Positions 8,056 through 17,359 of a stretch of DNA of 64,000 nt are shown here, piece by piece. Numbering within the stretch: the first letter of the stretch is position 1; every line of letters starts with the position of its first letter. Source of the stretch: JBMNCQ01 sp049366715 (lineage in GTDB: Bacteria > Bacillota > Peptococcia > Peptococcales > BICA1-8). The position numbers and the translations under genes are program-made. Location of the stretch: the NCBI GenBank assembly GCA_049366715.1, contig JBMNCQ010000055.1, positions 1-64,000 of the forward strand. The letters run 5' to 3'. The notes below the pieces were generated by a model. The model did not search any database. It worked only from the letters and a program-made list of their open reading frames with translations, and was not told where the DNA came from.

Positions 8056-9858
8056 TGCTTTTAAATATGGAAATTTCCCCCTGGGGATATAAGATGTATG
8101 CAGATACTTATCAGCCACCTCAGAAAGAGGCTGACCTAAAAACTCCTCATAAATCTGCCGGATTCTGGGGTTTTCATGGGAACGCCTTATCTTTTTATGA
8201 TCATCAACATGATATAAAGCATCTGCCCGGTTATGACGGTAATCTAAGGAAATCCGCTTGTAATCTCTGGTACTTAATATGGGCTGCCCGCCTCCGCCTA
8301 CACAACCTCCCGGACAGCCCATAACTTCCAGGTAATCAAATATTCTTTCACCTCTTTTAAACATTTCCAGGGCCTTCTTGGCATTTCCTGTCCCGTGGGC
8401 AATAGCCACGGTGATTGTTTTACCGCCCAGGGCTACTTTAGCATATTTTAAGCCCTTTTGTCCCCTGGCATCCTCAAAATCCGGAACATCCATCTCCGTT
8501 CCGTTGACAATCTTATATGCGGTACGTACGGCTGCCTCAATTACTCCCCCTGTGGCTCCGAAAATAATCCCGGCCCCGCTGTATTGATCAAAAGGTTCAT
8601 CATATTTTTCCTCAGGCAGTTTAGCAAAGTCCGTCCCCATCTGACGGATCATTCTGGCCAGTTCCCGTGTTGTCAGAACATAATCCACATCCTGAAAATC
8701 TTTCCGCCCCATTTCAGGCCGGGCTGCTTCATACTTCTTCGCCGTACAGGGCATAATCGCAACATTTACGATATCTTCTCCTTTGAGACCATGTTTTTGC
8801 GCATACCAGGACTTTGTCAAAGCGCCGCACATTTCGTGGGGGGACTTACAGGAAGAAAGATGGGGTAAAAACTCCGGATAAAAATGCTCTGCAAACTTAA
8901 CCCAGGCCGGACAGCAGGAGGAAAGCAAAGGAAGCTTTTCAGGGGTTTTAAATATCCTTTCCATCAATTCATGGGCCTCTTCCATGATTGTCAGGTCAGC
9001 AGTGACATCTGTCGCAAAAACCTTGGCAAACCCCATTCTTTTCAAAGCCGCCACCAGTTTTCCTGCTACAAATGAACCCAGGGGCATCCCGAAAACCTCA
9101 CCGATTGTAACCTGAATAGAAGGAGCTGTCTGTACGACCACATGCTTGGAGGGGTCATGAAGAGCCTGCCAAACTTCATGAATATTCTCCTTTTCACTTA
9201 AAGATCCCGTGGGACACGCCAGTACACACTGCCCGCACATGATGCAGGTAACATCATTCATGTCCTTTTTGAAAGCAGGGGCAATGACCGTTTGAGAACC
9301 CCTATTTAAGGTCGTATATACATGGCATTCCTGAATTTTGCTGCAAATAGCCAGACAGCGTCTGCATTTAATGCATTTATTATAGTCCCTTTCAATCGCC
9401 GGATTATTATTGTGAAAGCCGTAATCCGGCATTTCTACCCCCGTATAGGGAATATCTCTGATTCCTAAATTATCGGCCAGATTTTGCAGTTCACAATTAA
9501 GATTCCTGATACAGGTTAAACATTCCCGGTGGTGATTTGATAATAATAATGTCACCACGTTCCGCCTTGCTCTTTGCACCCTTTCTGTGTTGGTCTTTAT
9601 TCTCAAGCCTTCCTTCACAGGATAAACACAGGATGCCTGCAGATTTCTTACTCCTTCAATTTCTACTACACAAACCCGGCAGGCTCCGATTTCATTAATA
9701 TCTTTTAAATAACAAAGACTGGGAATTTCAATATTAAACATCCGGGCTGCTTCTAAAACTGTCATCCCCGGGGGTACCTGATAATCCGTGCCGTCAATGT
9801 TAATATTTACTTTTTTTCCCAATGCTTCGAGTTCGTCCTGTTCTCTGACATTTTCCAT
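8047..9858 (-). CDS. hydA: [FeFe] hydrogenase catalytic subunit of trimeric HydABC
   Basis: A 603-aa modular hydrogenase reducing protons with electrons from ferredoxin and NADH, or the reverse. Order of domains: plant-type [2Fe-2S] (Cys 49, 60, 63, 77); His-Cys3 cluster (His109, Cys113, 116, 122); two [4Fe-4S] (Cys 162-172 and 205-215); H-cluster domain with L1 SSCCPAW (about 314-318, Ser for the usual Thr), L2 MPCTAKKYE (about 369-377) and L3 VMGCPGGCVGGGGQP; then the small-subunit tail IYEEFLGQPLSEVADKYLH. The proton-relay Cys preceding the H-cluster Cys is kept. Genes for the NuoF- and NuoE-like partners lie directly upstream. No HydEFG maturases are in the window. Confidence 0.95.
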   Translation of the reverse strand: MENVREQDELEALGKKVNINIDGTDYQVPPGMTVLEAARMFNIEIPSLCYLKDINEIGACRVCVVEIEGVRNLQASCVYPVKEGLRIKTNTERVQRARRNVVTLLLSNHHRECLTCIRNLNCELQNLADNLGIRDIPYTGVEMPDYGFHNNNPAIERDYNKCIKCRRCLAICSKIQECHVYTTLNRGSQTVIAPAFKKDMNDVTCIMCGQCVLACPTGSLSEKENIHEVWQALHDPSKHVVVQTAPSIQVTIGEVFGMPLGSFVAGKLVAALKRMGFAKVFATDVTADLTIMEEAHELMERIFKTPEKLPLLSSCCPAWVKFAEHFYPEFLPHLSSCKSPHEMCGALTKSWYAQKHGLKGEDIVNVAIMPCTAKKYEAARPEMGRKDFQDVDYVLTTRELARMIRQMGTDFAKLPEEKYDEPFDQYSGAGIIFGATGGVIEAAVRTAYKIVNGTEMDVPDFEDARGQKGLKYAKVALGGKTITVAIAHGTGNAKKALEMFKRGERIFDYLEVMGCPGGCVGGGGQPILSTRDYKRISLDYRHNRADALYHVDDHKKIRRSHENPRIRQIYEEFLGQPLSEVADKYLHTSYIPRGKFPYLKAKT

Positions 9859-9873
9859 GGTTATTCACCTGCC

Positions 9874-11772
9874 TCATCTTTTATATATTGCATCCACCGG
9901 ACACTTGACGATACAGTTGCCGCATTTTATGCAGATATCCTGATGAATGGTGAAGGGTGGCTTTTTATGCTCACCGGTAATGGCCTTCACCGGGCAAATC
10001 CTGGCACATATTCCACAGGCTATGCACTTATCGTCGGCGATTACGACTTTTAAAAGATTGTTGCATACCCCCGCCGGACAGGTTTTATCCTTGATGTGGG
10101 AAATATACTCCTCTCTAAAATATTTTAAAGTACTCAGCACGGGATTGGGTGCGGTCTGGCCCAGCCCGCAGAGAGAGGAATCCTTAACATCTAAACATAA
10201 ATCCTCCAGTATTTGCAAATCTTCCATTCTCCCCGCCCCTTTCGTAATTCTGGTCAATATTTCCAGGATACGTTGGGTACCTATACTGCAGGGCACACAT
10301 TTGCCGCAGGACTCATGCTGGGCGAATTCCAGGTAAAAGCGGGCTATATCCACCATGCAGTCTGTCTCATCCATAATGATCATGCCGCCGGAACCCATCA
10401 TGGAACCGACATCCGTTAATGATTCAAAATCAATATTTATGTCCAGCATGGCCTTGGGTATACAACCACCTGAAGGGCCTCCTGTTTGTACAGCTTTAAA
10501 TTCCTTATGATCATGGATTCCGCCGCCGATGTCATAAATAATCGTCCTTAAGCTTGTACCCATCGGGACTTCGATCAATCCGGTGTTATTAATCTGACCG
10601 GCCAGGGCAAAAACTTTGGTGCCTTTGCTTTGCGCCGTTCCGATACCGGCAAACCAGTCTGCTCCCTGCTCTAAGATAACAGGGATATTGGCATAGGTTT
10701 CCACATTGTTATTCAGAGTCGGTTTTTCCCACAAACCTGCTTTGGCCGGAAAGGGAGGACGGGGATTGGGCTCGCCCCGGAAACCCATCACCGATTTTAT
10801 CAGAGCCGTTTCTTCGCCGCAGACAAAAGCACCGGCGCCCAGGCGGATATCCAAATCAAAATCCAGACCTGAAGCGAGGATATTCTTTCCCAAAAAGCCT
10901 GCCTTTTGCGCCTGGCTAATGGCAATTTCCAGTCTTTCTACGGCAATGGGATACTCCGCTCTCACATACACATAACCCTGTTTTGCTCCGATGCAGTAGC
11001 CCGCTATAATCATAGCCTCAAGCACACTATGGGGGTCTCCCTCTAAGATAGACCTGTCCATAAAAGCTCCCGGGTCGCCTTCATCTGCATTACACAAAAC
11101 AAACTTCTGCTCACCTTCATAGGATAAAGCATATTCCCACTTTTTCCCTGTTAGGAATCCTCCGCCCCCGCGGCCTCTCAGACCTGATTTTTTTAAGACC
11201 TCAATCACATCCCGGGCCGGCGTCTGATTTTTTAAAATCCCGGCCAGAGCCCCATATCCCCCTACCGCTAAATATTCGCCGATATCTTCCGGATTGATGA
11301 CCCCACAGTGGCGTAAAGCAATTCTTCTCTGGCTGTTGAAAAAATCTATATCATGAATATTTCTTTGCCGCTTTCCAGTCCGGGGCGAGGTATACAAAAG
11401 TTTTTCTATTACTTCCCCTTTTAAGATATGCTTTTCGATAATCTCGTCCACGTCATCTATCCCTACTTTACAGTAAAGGGTATGCTCCGGATGAACGGCT
11501 ATGATCGGGCCTAATTTACAAAACCCGAAACAACCGGTTTTAAATACCTTTACTCTCTCCTCAAGGCCTCTTTTCTTTAGCTCTTTCGCCAATTTGCACC
11601 GCACTTCGCTGCTCTCTGTTGAAGTACAGCCTGTCCCGGCACAAACCAGAATATGATACTTCTGCATTTCTTTCTCTGTCAATTTATCCCCTAATCTAAG
11701 TCTTATTTCTTTATTAAGACCGGCTTGCACATCTTTAAATTCCTCATAAGTCGTGATTTGCTTCAGATTCAT
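9874..11772 (-). CDS. hydB: NuoF-like NADH-binding subunit of HydABC
   Basis: A 632-aa soluble diaphorase subunit. An N-terminal thioredoxin-like [2Fe-2S] domain has Cys 44, 49, 81 and 85. The FMN/NADH-binding core has a Gly-rich GLRGRGGGGF (about 197-206) and CNADEGDPGAFMDR. An SLBB section follows, then the NuoF [4Fe-4S] motif CGKCVPC. A C-terminal bacterial ferredoxin adds two [4Fe-4S] clusters (CIACGICARICP and CIKCGNCIVKCP). This layout is that of flavin-based electron-bifurcating hydrogenases (Thermotoga/Moorella type). It starts in a 4-bp ATGA overlap with hydC and has GAGGTGAAGGT upstream. hydA begins 15 bp later. Confidence 0.95.
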   Translation of the reverse strand: MNLKQITTYEEFKDVQAGLNKEIRLRLGDKLTEKEMQKYHILVCAGTGCTSTESSEVRCKLAKELKKRGLEERVKVFKTGCFGFCKLGPIIAVHPEHTLYCKVGIDDVDEIIEKHILKGEVIEKLLYTSPRTGKRQRNIHDIDFFNSQRRIALRHCGVINPEDIGEYLAVGGYGALAGILKNQTPARDVIEVLKKSGLRGRGGGGFLTGKKWEYALSYEGEQKFVLCNADEGDPGAFMDRSILEGDPHSVLEAMIIAGYCIGAKQGYVYVRAEYPIAVERLEIAISQAQKAGFLGKNILASGLDFDLDIRLGAGAFVCGEETALIKSVMGFRGEPNPRPPFPAKAGLWEKPTLNNNVETYANIPVILEQGADWFAGIGTAQSKGTKVFALAGQINNTGLIEVPMGTSLRTIIYDIGGGIHDHKEFKAVQTGGPSGGCIPKAMLDINIDFESLTDVGSMMGSGGMIIMDETDCMVDIARFYLEFAQHESCGKCVPCSIGTQRILEILTRITKGAGRMEDLQILEDLCLDVKDSSLCGLGQTAPNPVLSTLKYFREEYISHIKDKTCPAGVCNNLLKVVIADDKCIACGICARICPVKAITGEHKKPPFTIHQDICIKCGNCIVKCPVDAIYKR

Positions 11773-12293
11773 ACCTTCACCTCTTCATCAGCAGCCGTTT
11801 TTTTGCCGGTTTTAAGATAGCCGTGTAAAATGCCCGGTATATCGGCGGGGCTTAAACGTCCGTAGACTTTACCGTTAATTGTTATAACCGGCGCCAGACC
11901 ACAGGCACCAATGCATCGCGTTGCTTTTAACGTAAACATTTTGTCCAGACTGGTTTCACCTTCTTTAATATGCAGTTCTGAGGAGATTGTATCTAAAATT
12001 TCCTGAGATCCTTTCACATAGCAGGCTGTTCCCAGACAAACACTGATGGTATATTTCCCCTGTGGTTCTTCAGTGAATAACGCATAAAAACTTACTACGC
12101 CATTCACCGTTGAAATTGGAATATCCAGTTGATCTGCAATATATGACTGTACCTCTATGGGCAGATAGCCAAATATTTCTTGAGCTTTCTGGAGAATACG
12201 GATTAACATTCCCTCCTGCTCTTTGTATTTTGTGATAAGTGAAGCCAGCTTTTGATAATTTTCCTGATCTTTTTCAGCAACCTGCAATTCCAT
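11769..12293 (-). CDS. hydC: NuoE-like [2Fe-2S] subunit of HydABC
   Basis: A 174-aa thioredoxin-fold subunit. The [2Fe-2S] ligands are Cys 86 and 91 (CLGTAC) and Cys 127 and 131 (CIGAC). It passes electrons between HydB and the rest of the complex and is required in bifurcating hydrogenases. It is the first gene of the hydCBA operon. AGGGAGG lies 12 nt from the ATG at 12293. The 4-bp overlap with hydB suggests tight stoichiometry. Length and motifs are normal. Confidence 0.95.
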   Translation of the reverse strand: MELQVAEKDQENYQKLASLITKYKEQEGMLIRILQKAQEIFGYLPIEVQSYIADQLDIPISTVNGVVSFYALFTEEPQGKYTISVCLGTACYVKGSQEILDTISSELHIKEGETSLDKMFTLKATRCIGACGLAPVITINGKVYGRLSPADIPGILHGYLKTGKKTAADEEVKV

Positions 12294-12409
12294 AAAATAA
12301 ACAAGCCTCCCTTAATATGACCTAACTATAAGGTATTTTTTGGAATAGCCCTGTATTTTATTCTTGTTAAAAATAAATCCTGCCACAAGTTTCTGCCGCC
12401 CGTTGATAA

Positions 12410-12440
12410 TAAAAAAACAACGGACAATTCCGTTGTTTTT
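12410..12440 (-). terminator. Terminator of amidase gene
   Basis: AACAACGGA...TCCGTTGTT palindrome with a T-rich run on the minus-strand side (TTTTTTATTAT), 12 nt after the stop at 12452. Confidence 0.85.
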
Positions 12441-12451
12441 CATAAACATCT

Positions 12452-13720
12452 TTAATTAGTGAAATACTTTTCAATCCCCTTATAAATACCCCAGGCAATT
12501 CTGCTTTGAAAATCTCTCGTATTCATCAGCCGTTCTTCTTCGGCATTACTTAAAAAGGCCATTTCGACCAAAATCGAAGGAACCCTTGTTTCCCTTAAGA
12601 CAGCAAGATTGCTCTCCATGATGCCTAAATTTTTACGCCCGCCTGATTTAACCGTTTCTTCCTGAACAAATGAAGCCAGAGCTTGACGCTGCCCTCTTTG
12701 CGCAAACAACAGACTGTTTGAACTTGGTGCATAGTAATATACCGAAGTACCGGAATATGCTGAATTATGATTAGAATTCGCATGAATACTAACAAAAATA
12801 TCGGCATTACTGCTGTTAGCAATATCTGCTCTCCCCGCTAAACTCAGATATGTACTACTGGTCGTATGCGTCATGATAACCCTGGCACCCTGCTGGGAAA
12901 GTAACTGCTGCACTTGCAGAGCTACCTCTAAATTAACATCCCTTTCTTTAATCCCTAGAATTTTTCCAATAGCACCCGGGTCCGACCAGCCCCCGGGCTG
13001 AATACTTCCATGTCCCGGATCAATGACGATGGTTTTCCCCACTAAATCCCCTGTCAGTTGTGTTCCGGAATTTCCGCCCCCTCCCCGGGAGACTTGTACA
13101 CCGTTAACGGTCAAAAGCCAGGATGCAACCCAGCCTGAACCCTGCGGGCTGTCAATCAGATACCAGTCGGCATTTTTTTCTCTGACAACAACCTGGTCAC
13201 CTTTTTTTAACTGGAACAGCGCCGGAAATTCCGTACCGGCATTCTGACGGATATTTACGGCATCACCGGTGATATATCCTGACTGCAAACCGGTCTCACC
13301 CTCAACCCTGACCAGCCAGTTTGCAATCCACCCCTGAGTACCGTTAGCAAGCTTAACTAAATACCAGTCATTCTGACCGGACAGGATCGTCAAATTTTCC
13401 CCGGCCTTTACTTGTCCGGCTGCAGCATAATTTGTACCGGCACCCTGCCTGATATTAACGATATCACCTGTTACTACCGCTGTTTTCAGAATTTGAGTTT
13501 CCTTTACCAGCCAGCTGGCCAGCCATCCTGTAGTACCATCTGCCAGGCTGATTTGCAGCCAGTTATTTTGCTCACCGGTAATAAAAACTTCCTGGCCTTC
13601 TTTAACCTGGTTAACTGCAGGATATGAGGTATCCGGCCCTTGGCGTATATTTACTACGTCTCCCGTAACAGTTCCTACCCTTTCTTGCGCTTGTAGCTGA
13701 AAAGGCACTAAACTCAACAA
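12452..13720 (-). CDS. N-acetylmuramoyl-L-alanine amidase with three SH3b repeats
   Basis: An exported peptidoglycan amidase (Amidase_3). Three bacterial SH3 modules (about residues 15-75, 85-145, 150-210; each VNIRQGxGTxYPA...GWxAxWLV) bind wall polymers. The catalytic Zn domain carries VIDPGHGS, KERDVNLEVAL, SIHANSN and LVEMAFLSN. The listed start is TTG 13720, but that would begin inside a signal peptide. The open frame continues to 13780 and encodes NRHKIFSPWSILFITVF before LLSLVPFQLQAQ, a perfect signal peptide that lacks any ATG, GTG or TTG. The good ribosome site (GGAGG at 13788-13792) serves an ATG at 13784 in the neighbouring frame, which stops after 7 codons. One extra base near 13770-13772 would explain this. 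Confidence 0.85.
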   Translation of the reverse strand: MLSLVPFQLQAQERVGTVTGDVVNIRQGPDTSYPAVNQVKEGQEVFITGEQNNWLQISLADGTTGWLASWLVKETQILKTAVVTGDIVNIRQGAGTNYAAAGQVKAGENLTILSGQNDWYLVKLANGTQGWIANWLVRVEGETGLQSGYITGDAVNIRQNAGTEFPALFQLKKGDQVVVREKNADWYLIDSPQGSGWVASWLLTVNGVQVSRGGGGNSGTQLTGDLVGKTIVIDPGHGSIQPGGWSDPGAIGKILGIKERDVNLEVALQVQQLLSQQGARVIMTHTTSSTYLSLAGRADIANSSNADIFVSIHANSNHNSAYSGTSVYYYAPSSNSLLFAQRGQRQALASFVQEETVKSGGRKNLGIMESNLAVLRETRVPSILVEMAFLSNAEEERLMNTRDFQSRIAWGIYKGIEKYFTN

Positions 13721-13969
13721 AAAAACCGTTATGAATAAGATACTCCATGGTGAAAATATTTTATGTCGGTTTAATATTGTTCATTCACCTCCTTTCCCGG
13801 TTATATTTGAAACATCAGAATATTTAAAACGTCAATTATAATAATTATATCGAAGAACTATGTCGAATCAATGTCATCCGGACACATTCCAGATATTACA
13901 TACTGAACTCCATCTAACCCGGAATTTTTTATAACGAGCTGTCGCAGTAACAGCCTCCGAATAAAGAAA

Positions 13970-14009
13970 CAAAAGACGGCTCCTGGCCTACGCCAGTCGC
14001 AGTCTTTTG
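13970..14009 (+). mobile_element. IS1182-type leader hairpin, left copy
   Basis: CAAAAGAC...GTCTTTTG outer stem with an inner CTGG/CCAG stem. A homologous hairpin stands at 24,552-24,591 before the other IS1182 remnant, each about 50-60 bp before the transposase start. Confidence 0.55.
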
Positions 14010-14052
14010 CTATAAAATAAAGTTGTGACAAACATTTTACAGCCAGATTATA

Positions 14053-14458
14053 CAATAAGCGGGAATGTATATCAACTGGTACTACCCATGGACATCGGAG
14101 AAATGATCCCGGCGGACCAATTTGGAGTACGCATTTATGTAGGAGCAAACATCCGGCCAAAGACCTGAAGAAACTGCGGAAAAAGCTGTATGCCCAAAAG
14201 GGGAAGGAGACATTTGTCCAAGGGAAAGGCAAGCGGAAATCCCCCTTGCAGAAAGCCATCGAAACCGTCGAAGAGTATCTTGCCCGTCAGAAACGATATG
14301 ATGACTACAACCACAGCTTTGGCGACAGGAACAGCTTTTCCAAGATTGACAGGGACGCTACCTTCATGCGGATGAAAGGAGACCACATGAAAAACGGCCA
14401 GTTGAAACCGGACTACAATGTCACCCCGGCAGTTGACGCCGAGTATATCGTCGGCTGA
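14053..14458 (+). pseudogene. IS1182-family transposase remnant (N-terminus joined to middle)
   Basis: Translation near 14068-14145 gives GNVYQLVLPMDIGEMIPAD, the N-terminus of IS1182-type DDE transposases. About 40 bp later, in another frame (14172-14458), it becomes KKLRKKLYAQKGKETFVQGK... then FSKIDRDATFMRMKGDHMKNGQLKPDYNV, the central DDE region. Everything between and the C-terminal half are missing. The piece ends at TGA 14456-14458. It is a dead, internally deleted copy. The complementary C-terminal half survives in another remnant at 24.6-25.0 kb. Confidence 0.8.
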
Positions 14459-14596
14459 AAAGATATTTGAATTAGATGATTGCCAAAAAAATGAACCTGC
14501 CAGACGGCATATAAAAAAAGCCGTCTTTTGGCAGACGATGAGTTGTGTCCAAATGAACAGCATATAAGCAGGCGGCGGCTTTGGGAGAGGAGGTTT

Positions 14597-14972
14597 TTAT
14601 GTATCCGAAGCCGCTTTCCTATATCCGTGAGGGGCCGCCCCTTTATTGTGACGATTGGATATAACCGAAGTTTTTCCTCTGCATAATTTCAGAAAAGCAA
14701 GCAAATAACCATTGCGGAATCGATGGTTCAATTCATCCAAAGAATTAGCAGGATTTAACTTAAGCAGAGGATAGAACCTAGTCTGAACCGTGCGGAAAAA
14801 GCGTTCAATCTTACCCTTAGCAGGAGCATCATAAGGATGAGTACGGGCAAGAGAAATACCAAGCTCTGCACAAGCTGTCTCCAGAGTACAAGAGCGATAA
14901 ACCTTATCATTATCCAAATATAAAATCTTAGGCAAGCCCCGTCTTAACAAAGCTTGTTTAAAGACCTCCCGC
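14597..14972 (-). pseudogene. IS481-like DDE integrase fragment
   Basis: The minus strand reads EVFKQALLRRGLPKILYLDN then DKVYRSCTLETACAELGISL, RTHPYDAPAKGKIERFFRTV and LNPANSLDELNHRF. That is the core of rve-type transposases of the IS481/Mu-like kind (second Asp, then the E of GKIERFF). Upstream it is cut by an IS200-like piece at about 14,970; downstream the frame is lost after NHRF. Not functional. Confidence 0.75.
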
Positions 14973-15102
14973 TAAGATAACCCATAAACTCGGATACACT
15001 TAGTTTTGATGGAACTTTGACATACATATGTACATATTTCGGAATAAATACGATATGATAACTACCATCCCATCGGGTGTGGGATAAGCTATTTGCACCC
15101 AT
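14968..15102 (-). pseudogene. IS200/IS605 TnpA remnant, internally deleted
   Basis: From ATG 15102 the minus strand encodes MGANSLSHTRWDGSYHIVFI-PKY, the TnpA (Y1/HUH) N-terminus. It is fused directly to VHMYVKVPSKLSVSEFMGYL, the region after the HUH motif. The HUH histidines are largely lost in the deletion and the catalytic Tyr end is missing. It runs straight into the IS481 piece. A CCCAC-CCATAGC-GTGGG hairpin at about 15,210-15,227 may be its left end. Confidence 0.75.
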
Positions 15103-15234
15103 GGGTACCGTCCTCCTCTGCTTGAGATTTGGCTGGCGAAACCAATTCTCATTATAGCAAAGGAGGACTTCTTTCCGTCATACCTCACGGTACTTCCTGT
15201 TCAGGTCTCCCACCCATAGCGTGGGGCTTAATAT

Positions 15235-15516
15235 TTGAGTTATCTTGGAATGGGTCACTATGAGACTCGTTCCTGGCCTGCATGTCATAAGCACATGTTG
15301 TTTGTCATGGCAGCCCATCTATTTATTATTGAAATGAGGCTTCCTTTAAAAAAAACTTCAGTTTTGACAATGACCCAAGCTAAAAGGCCTATTGCTGCAT
15401 CCCTTTCAGGAAACATTGAGTCTATACGCAGAGCCGTAAAGAAAGTAGATTATTATATGAAGCAGAACTTTATCTCGTATACTTTCCACAGGAAGAAGGC
15501 ACTGTTACAACTTTAA
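15235..15516 (+). pseudogene. IS701/IS4-like transposase C-terminal remnant
   Basis: An open frame giving LGMGHYETRSWPACHKHMLF and VMAAHLFIIEMRL. It resembles the conserved C-terminal block (DHYEVRSWxGWHHHMxLxMLA) of IS701-type DDE transposases, including the E of the triad region. No N-terminal part is present, and the last 30-40 residues do not match the family. It begins at the junction with the IS200 end. A fossil only. Confidence 0.6.
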
Positions 15517-15570
15517 CCACTTCCATGCACAATATAAACTATCAAAGAACAAATATTTTTCGCCGTAGTA

Positions 15571-16926
15571 CTAAGCAGGTTTTGTTATGCCTTGTTCAAT
15601 TTGTTCCAGTGACTTAGCTTTTGTTTCCGTTCCAAGAAAGATAATGCAAATTACTGCGATTACCAAAAAAAACGCGTTAACATGCAATATCATTTCAATA
15701 CCTGATGTAGCGTAAATAATCCCTACAGCAGTGGGCCCGAATATTCCTCCCAATCTTCCTATACTACCGGCAAATCCAAGACCAGTACTCCTGACCGCTG
15801 TAGGGAAATTCTCCGGGCTGTAAGCATAGGTTGATCCCCAACAAGAACCAAGACATATCCACATAAGTAGAAGTGCCACGGTTCCCAAAGAAGTAAAAAA
15901 GAGGAGATAAGCACAAATAGCGTAACCTAGGAAAGAATAAGTTAGCGTAACCTTTCTTCCCAATTTATCAGCTGCAATACCTGCGCTCAGTTGTCCTAGC
16001 GCACCAATAAATGCTGCAATGGTAAGAAAAGCGAATCCTGAGGCCAAGTCATATCCCAGTTCTTTAGTAAGCAATACCGGCAGCCACATAACAACAGCAT
16101 AAGTAGAAAAATTTAGGGCAAATTGTAAGACCGCTACGTTTATAGTAGATTTTAGAACCTTTCCTTTAAACAATGTACTTAACGGAACTTTTGGCAAGCT
16201 CTCAGCGTTAGCTTTTTCTATAGCAAGGGCTTCATCAGTTTCAACGGTTTTCTTTTTAAAGATTCCCATTTCTATGTTTTCAACAATTTTAATAGCTTCC
16301 TGAAAACGACCTTTTAAAAGCAGGAAACGAGTTGACTCAGGAAGGACTTTCTGTACTAAGACAACAATTATTGCTGGCAGCGTTCCAATTAAGAATCCAT
16401 ATTGCCATCCATAAGGCACTACTATAAGCATACCAACCAAATAAGCAAACCCTAAACCCAGTTGAAAGAACCCATTCAAATAAGAAAGGAATTTTCCGCG
16501 ATTTTTTGCAGGTGTAAACTCAGAGAGATAAGTGGATACAACAGGGACCAATCCCCCAATTCCAAACCCAACTAGTATACGAAAAATCAAGAGTTGCTGG
16601 AAACTTTGTGCAACTGCACATGCTAGTGTGAAAAGTGAATATATCACTAATGTTGACATGAATATTTTTTTACGCCCTATAATATCTGATAAATAACCAA
16701 ATACTATTGCACCAAAAAACATCCCGAAAAAACCACCTGAGTTGAGTAAACCGATTTCAACATTGGTCAGCCCCCATAACTCAGTTAACTGCGGAATGGC
16801 AACGGATACAATAGTTGAATCGAAAGAATCAAATAGAATTGCCATGCTGCAAGTCGCCATCATACCAATATGCCATTTACTTACCGGGAGCTCATCTAAT
16901 CTCTGAGCTAATAGACGTTTTGACAT
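15571..16926 (-). CDS. MFS transporter of the sugar-porter/AAHS-like group
   Basis: A 451-aa, 12-helix major facilitator. Hallmarks: N-terminal FDSFDSTIVSVAIPQL, loop 2-3 GYLSDIIGRKKIF, FRILVGFGIGGLVPVVSTYL, the LPESTRFLLLKGR segment between halves, and loop 8-9 AADKLGRKVTL. These fit the AAHS/NiaP-like group that moves aromatic or organic acids with H+. Start 16926 is chosen over 16944 because GAGGAG lies 9 nt before this ATG. It is the first island gene after the IS fossils. It probably imports the substrate handled by the SDR and hydrolase next to it; substrate unknown. Confidence 0.85.
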   Translation of the reverse strand: MSKRLLAQRLDELPVSKWHIGMMATCSMAILFDSFDSTIVSVAIPQLTELWGLTNVEIGLLNSGGFFGMFFGAIVFGYLSDIIGRKKIFMSTLVIYSLFTLACAVAQSFQQLLIFRILVGFGIGGLVPVVSTYLSEFTPAKNRGKFLSYLNGFFQLGLGFAYLVGMLIVVPYGWQYGFLIGTLPAIIVVLVQKVLPESTRFLLLKGRFQEAIKIVENIEMGIFKKKTVETDEALAIEKANAESLPKVPLSTLFKGKVLKSTINVAVLQFALNFSTYAVVMWLPVLLTKELGYDLASGFAFLTIAAFIGALGQLSAGIAADKLGRKVTLTYSFLGYAICAYLLFFTSLGTVALLLMWICLGSCWGSTYAYSPENFPTAVRSTGLGFAGSIGRLGGIFGPTAVGIIYATSGIEMILHVNAFFLVIAVICIIFLGTETKAKSLEQIEQGITKPA

Positions 16927-17359
16927 TTTTTCAACTCCTCGCATAATTTCTCTTGTAAACCAATCTCATTGAGTATCATACGTCACTTGCATTATGACAT
17001 CGTATTACTTGAATGCAAGTTTTTTCACAACTATTCTTTATACTGAACCCCAGAAGCGAAACACAATTTTTAAAAAATAAATTATAATGAAAAGAAATCT
17101 GTCGAATGAAATCAAAATTGAGAATACTTATGCAAAATGGTTTTGATTATGCACTGAAGTCTTAGATAAAACGCCAAATCTTGCTACTATATAGGTGATA
17201 TGAAAAAGATACTCTCGGAATATTCATACTGCATATTTCCAATTTAATTTGGTGTCCTTTCTTAAATACATTAGCAAATGGATAGCATTCAATATGGTAC
17301 TTGTTAATTTCAACAGGTATAATTTTTTTATTTTCGCAAAACCGACCTTATCCCGGCGG
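16927..17359. other. Intergenic spacer, no gene seen
   Basis: An AT-rich 430-bp spacer. A weak stem (GACCG...CGGTC, about 17,340-17,368) followed on the minus strand by T-rich sequence may terminate the SDR gene. Confidence 0.4.

Noticed and set aside
8049..9075. Several plus-strand frames within hydA
   Set aside because: They lie antisense to a well-supported hydrogenase gene and have no ribosome sites or family features.
13858..14563. Two minus-strand frames (133 and 142 codons)
   Set aside because: They are antisense to the IS1182 remnant, which matches a known transposase on the plus strand.
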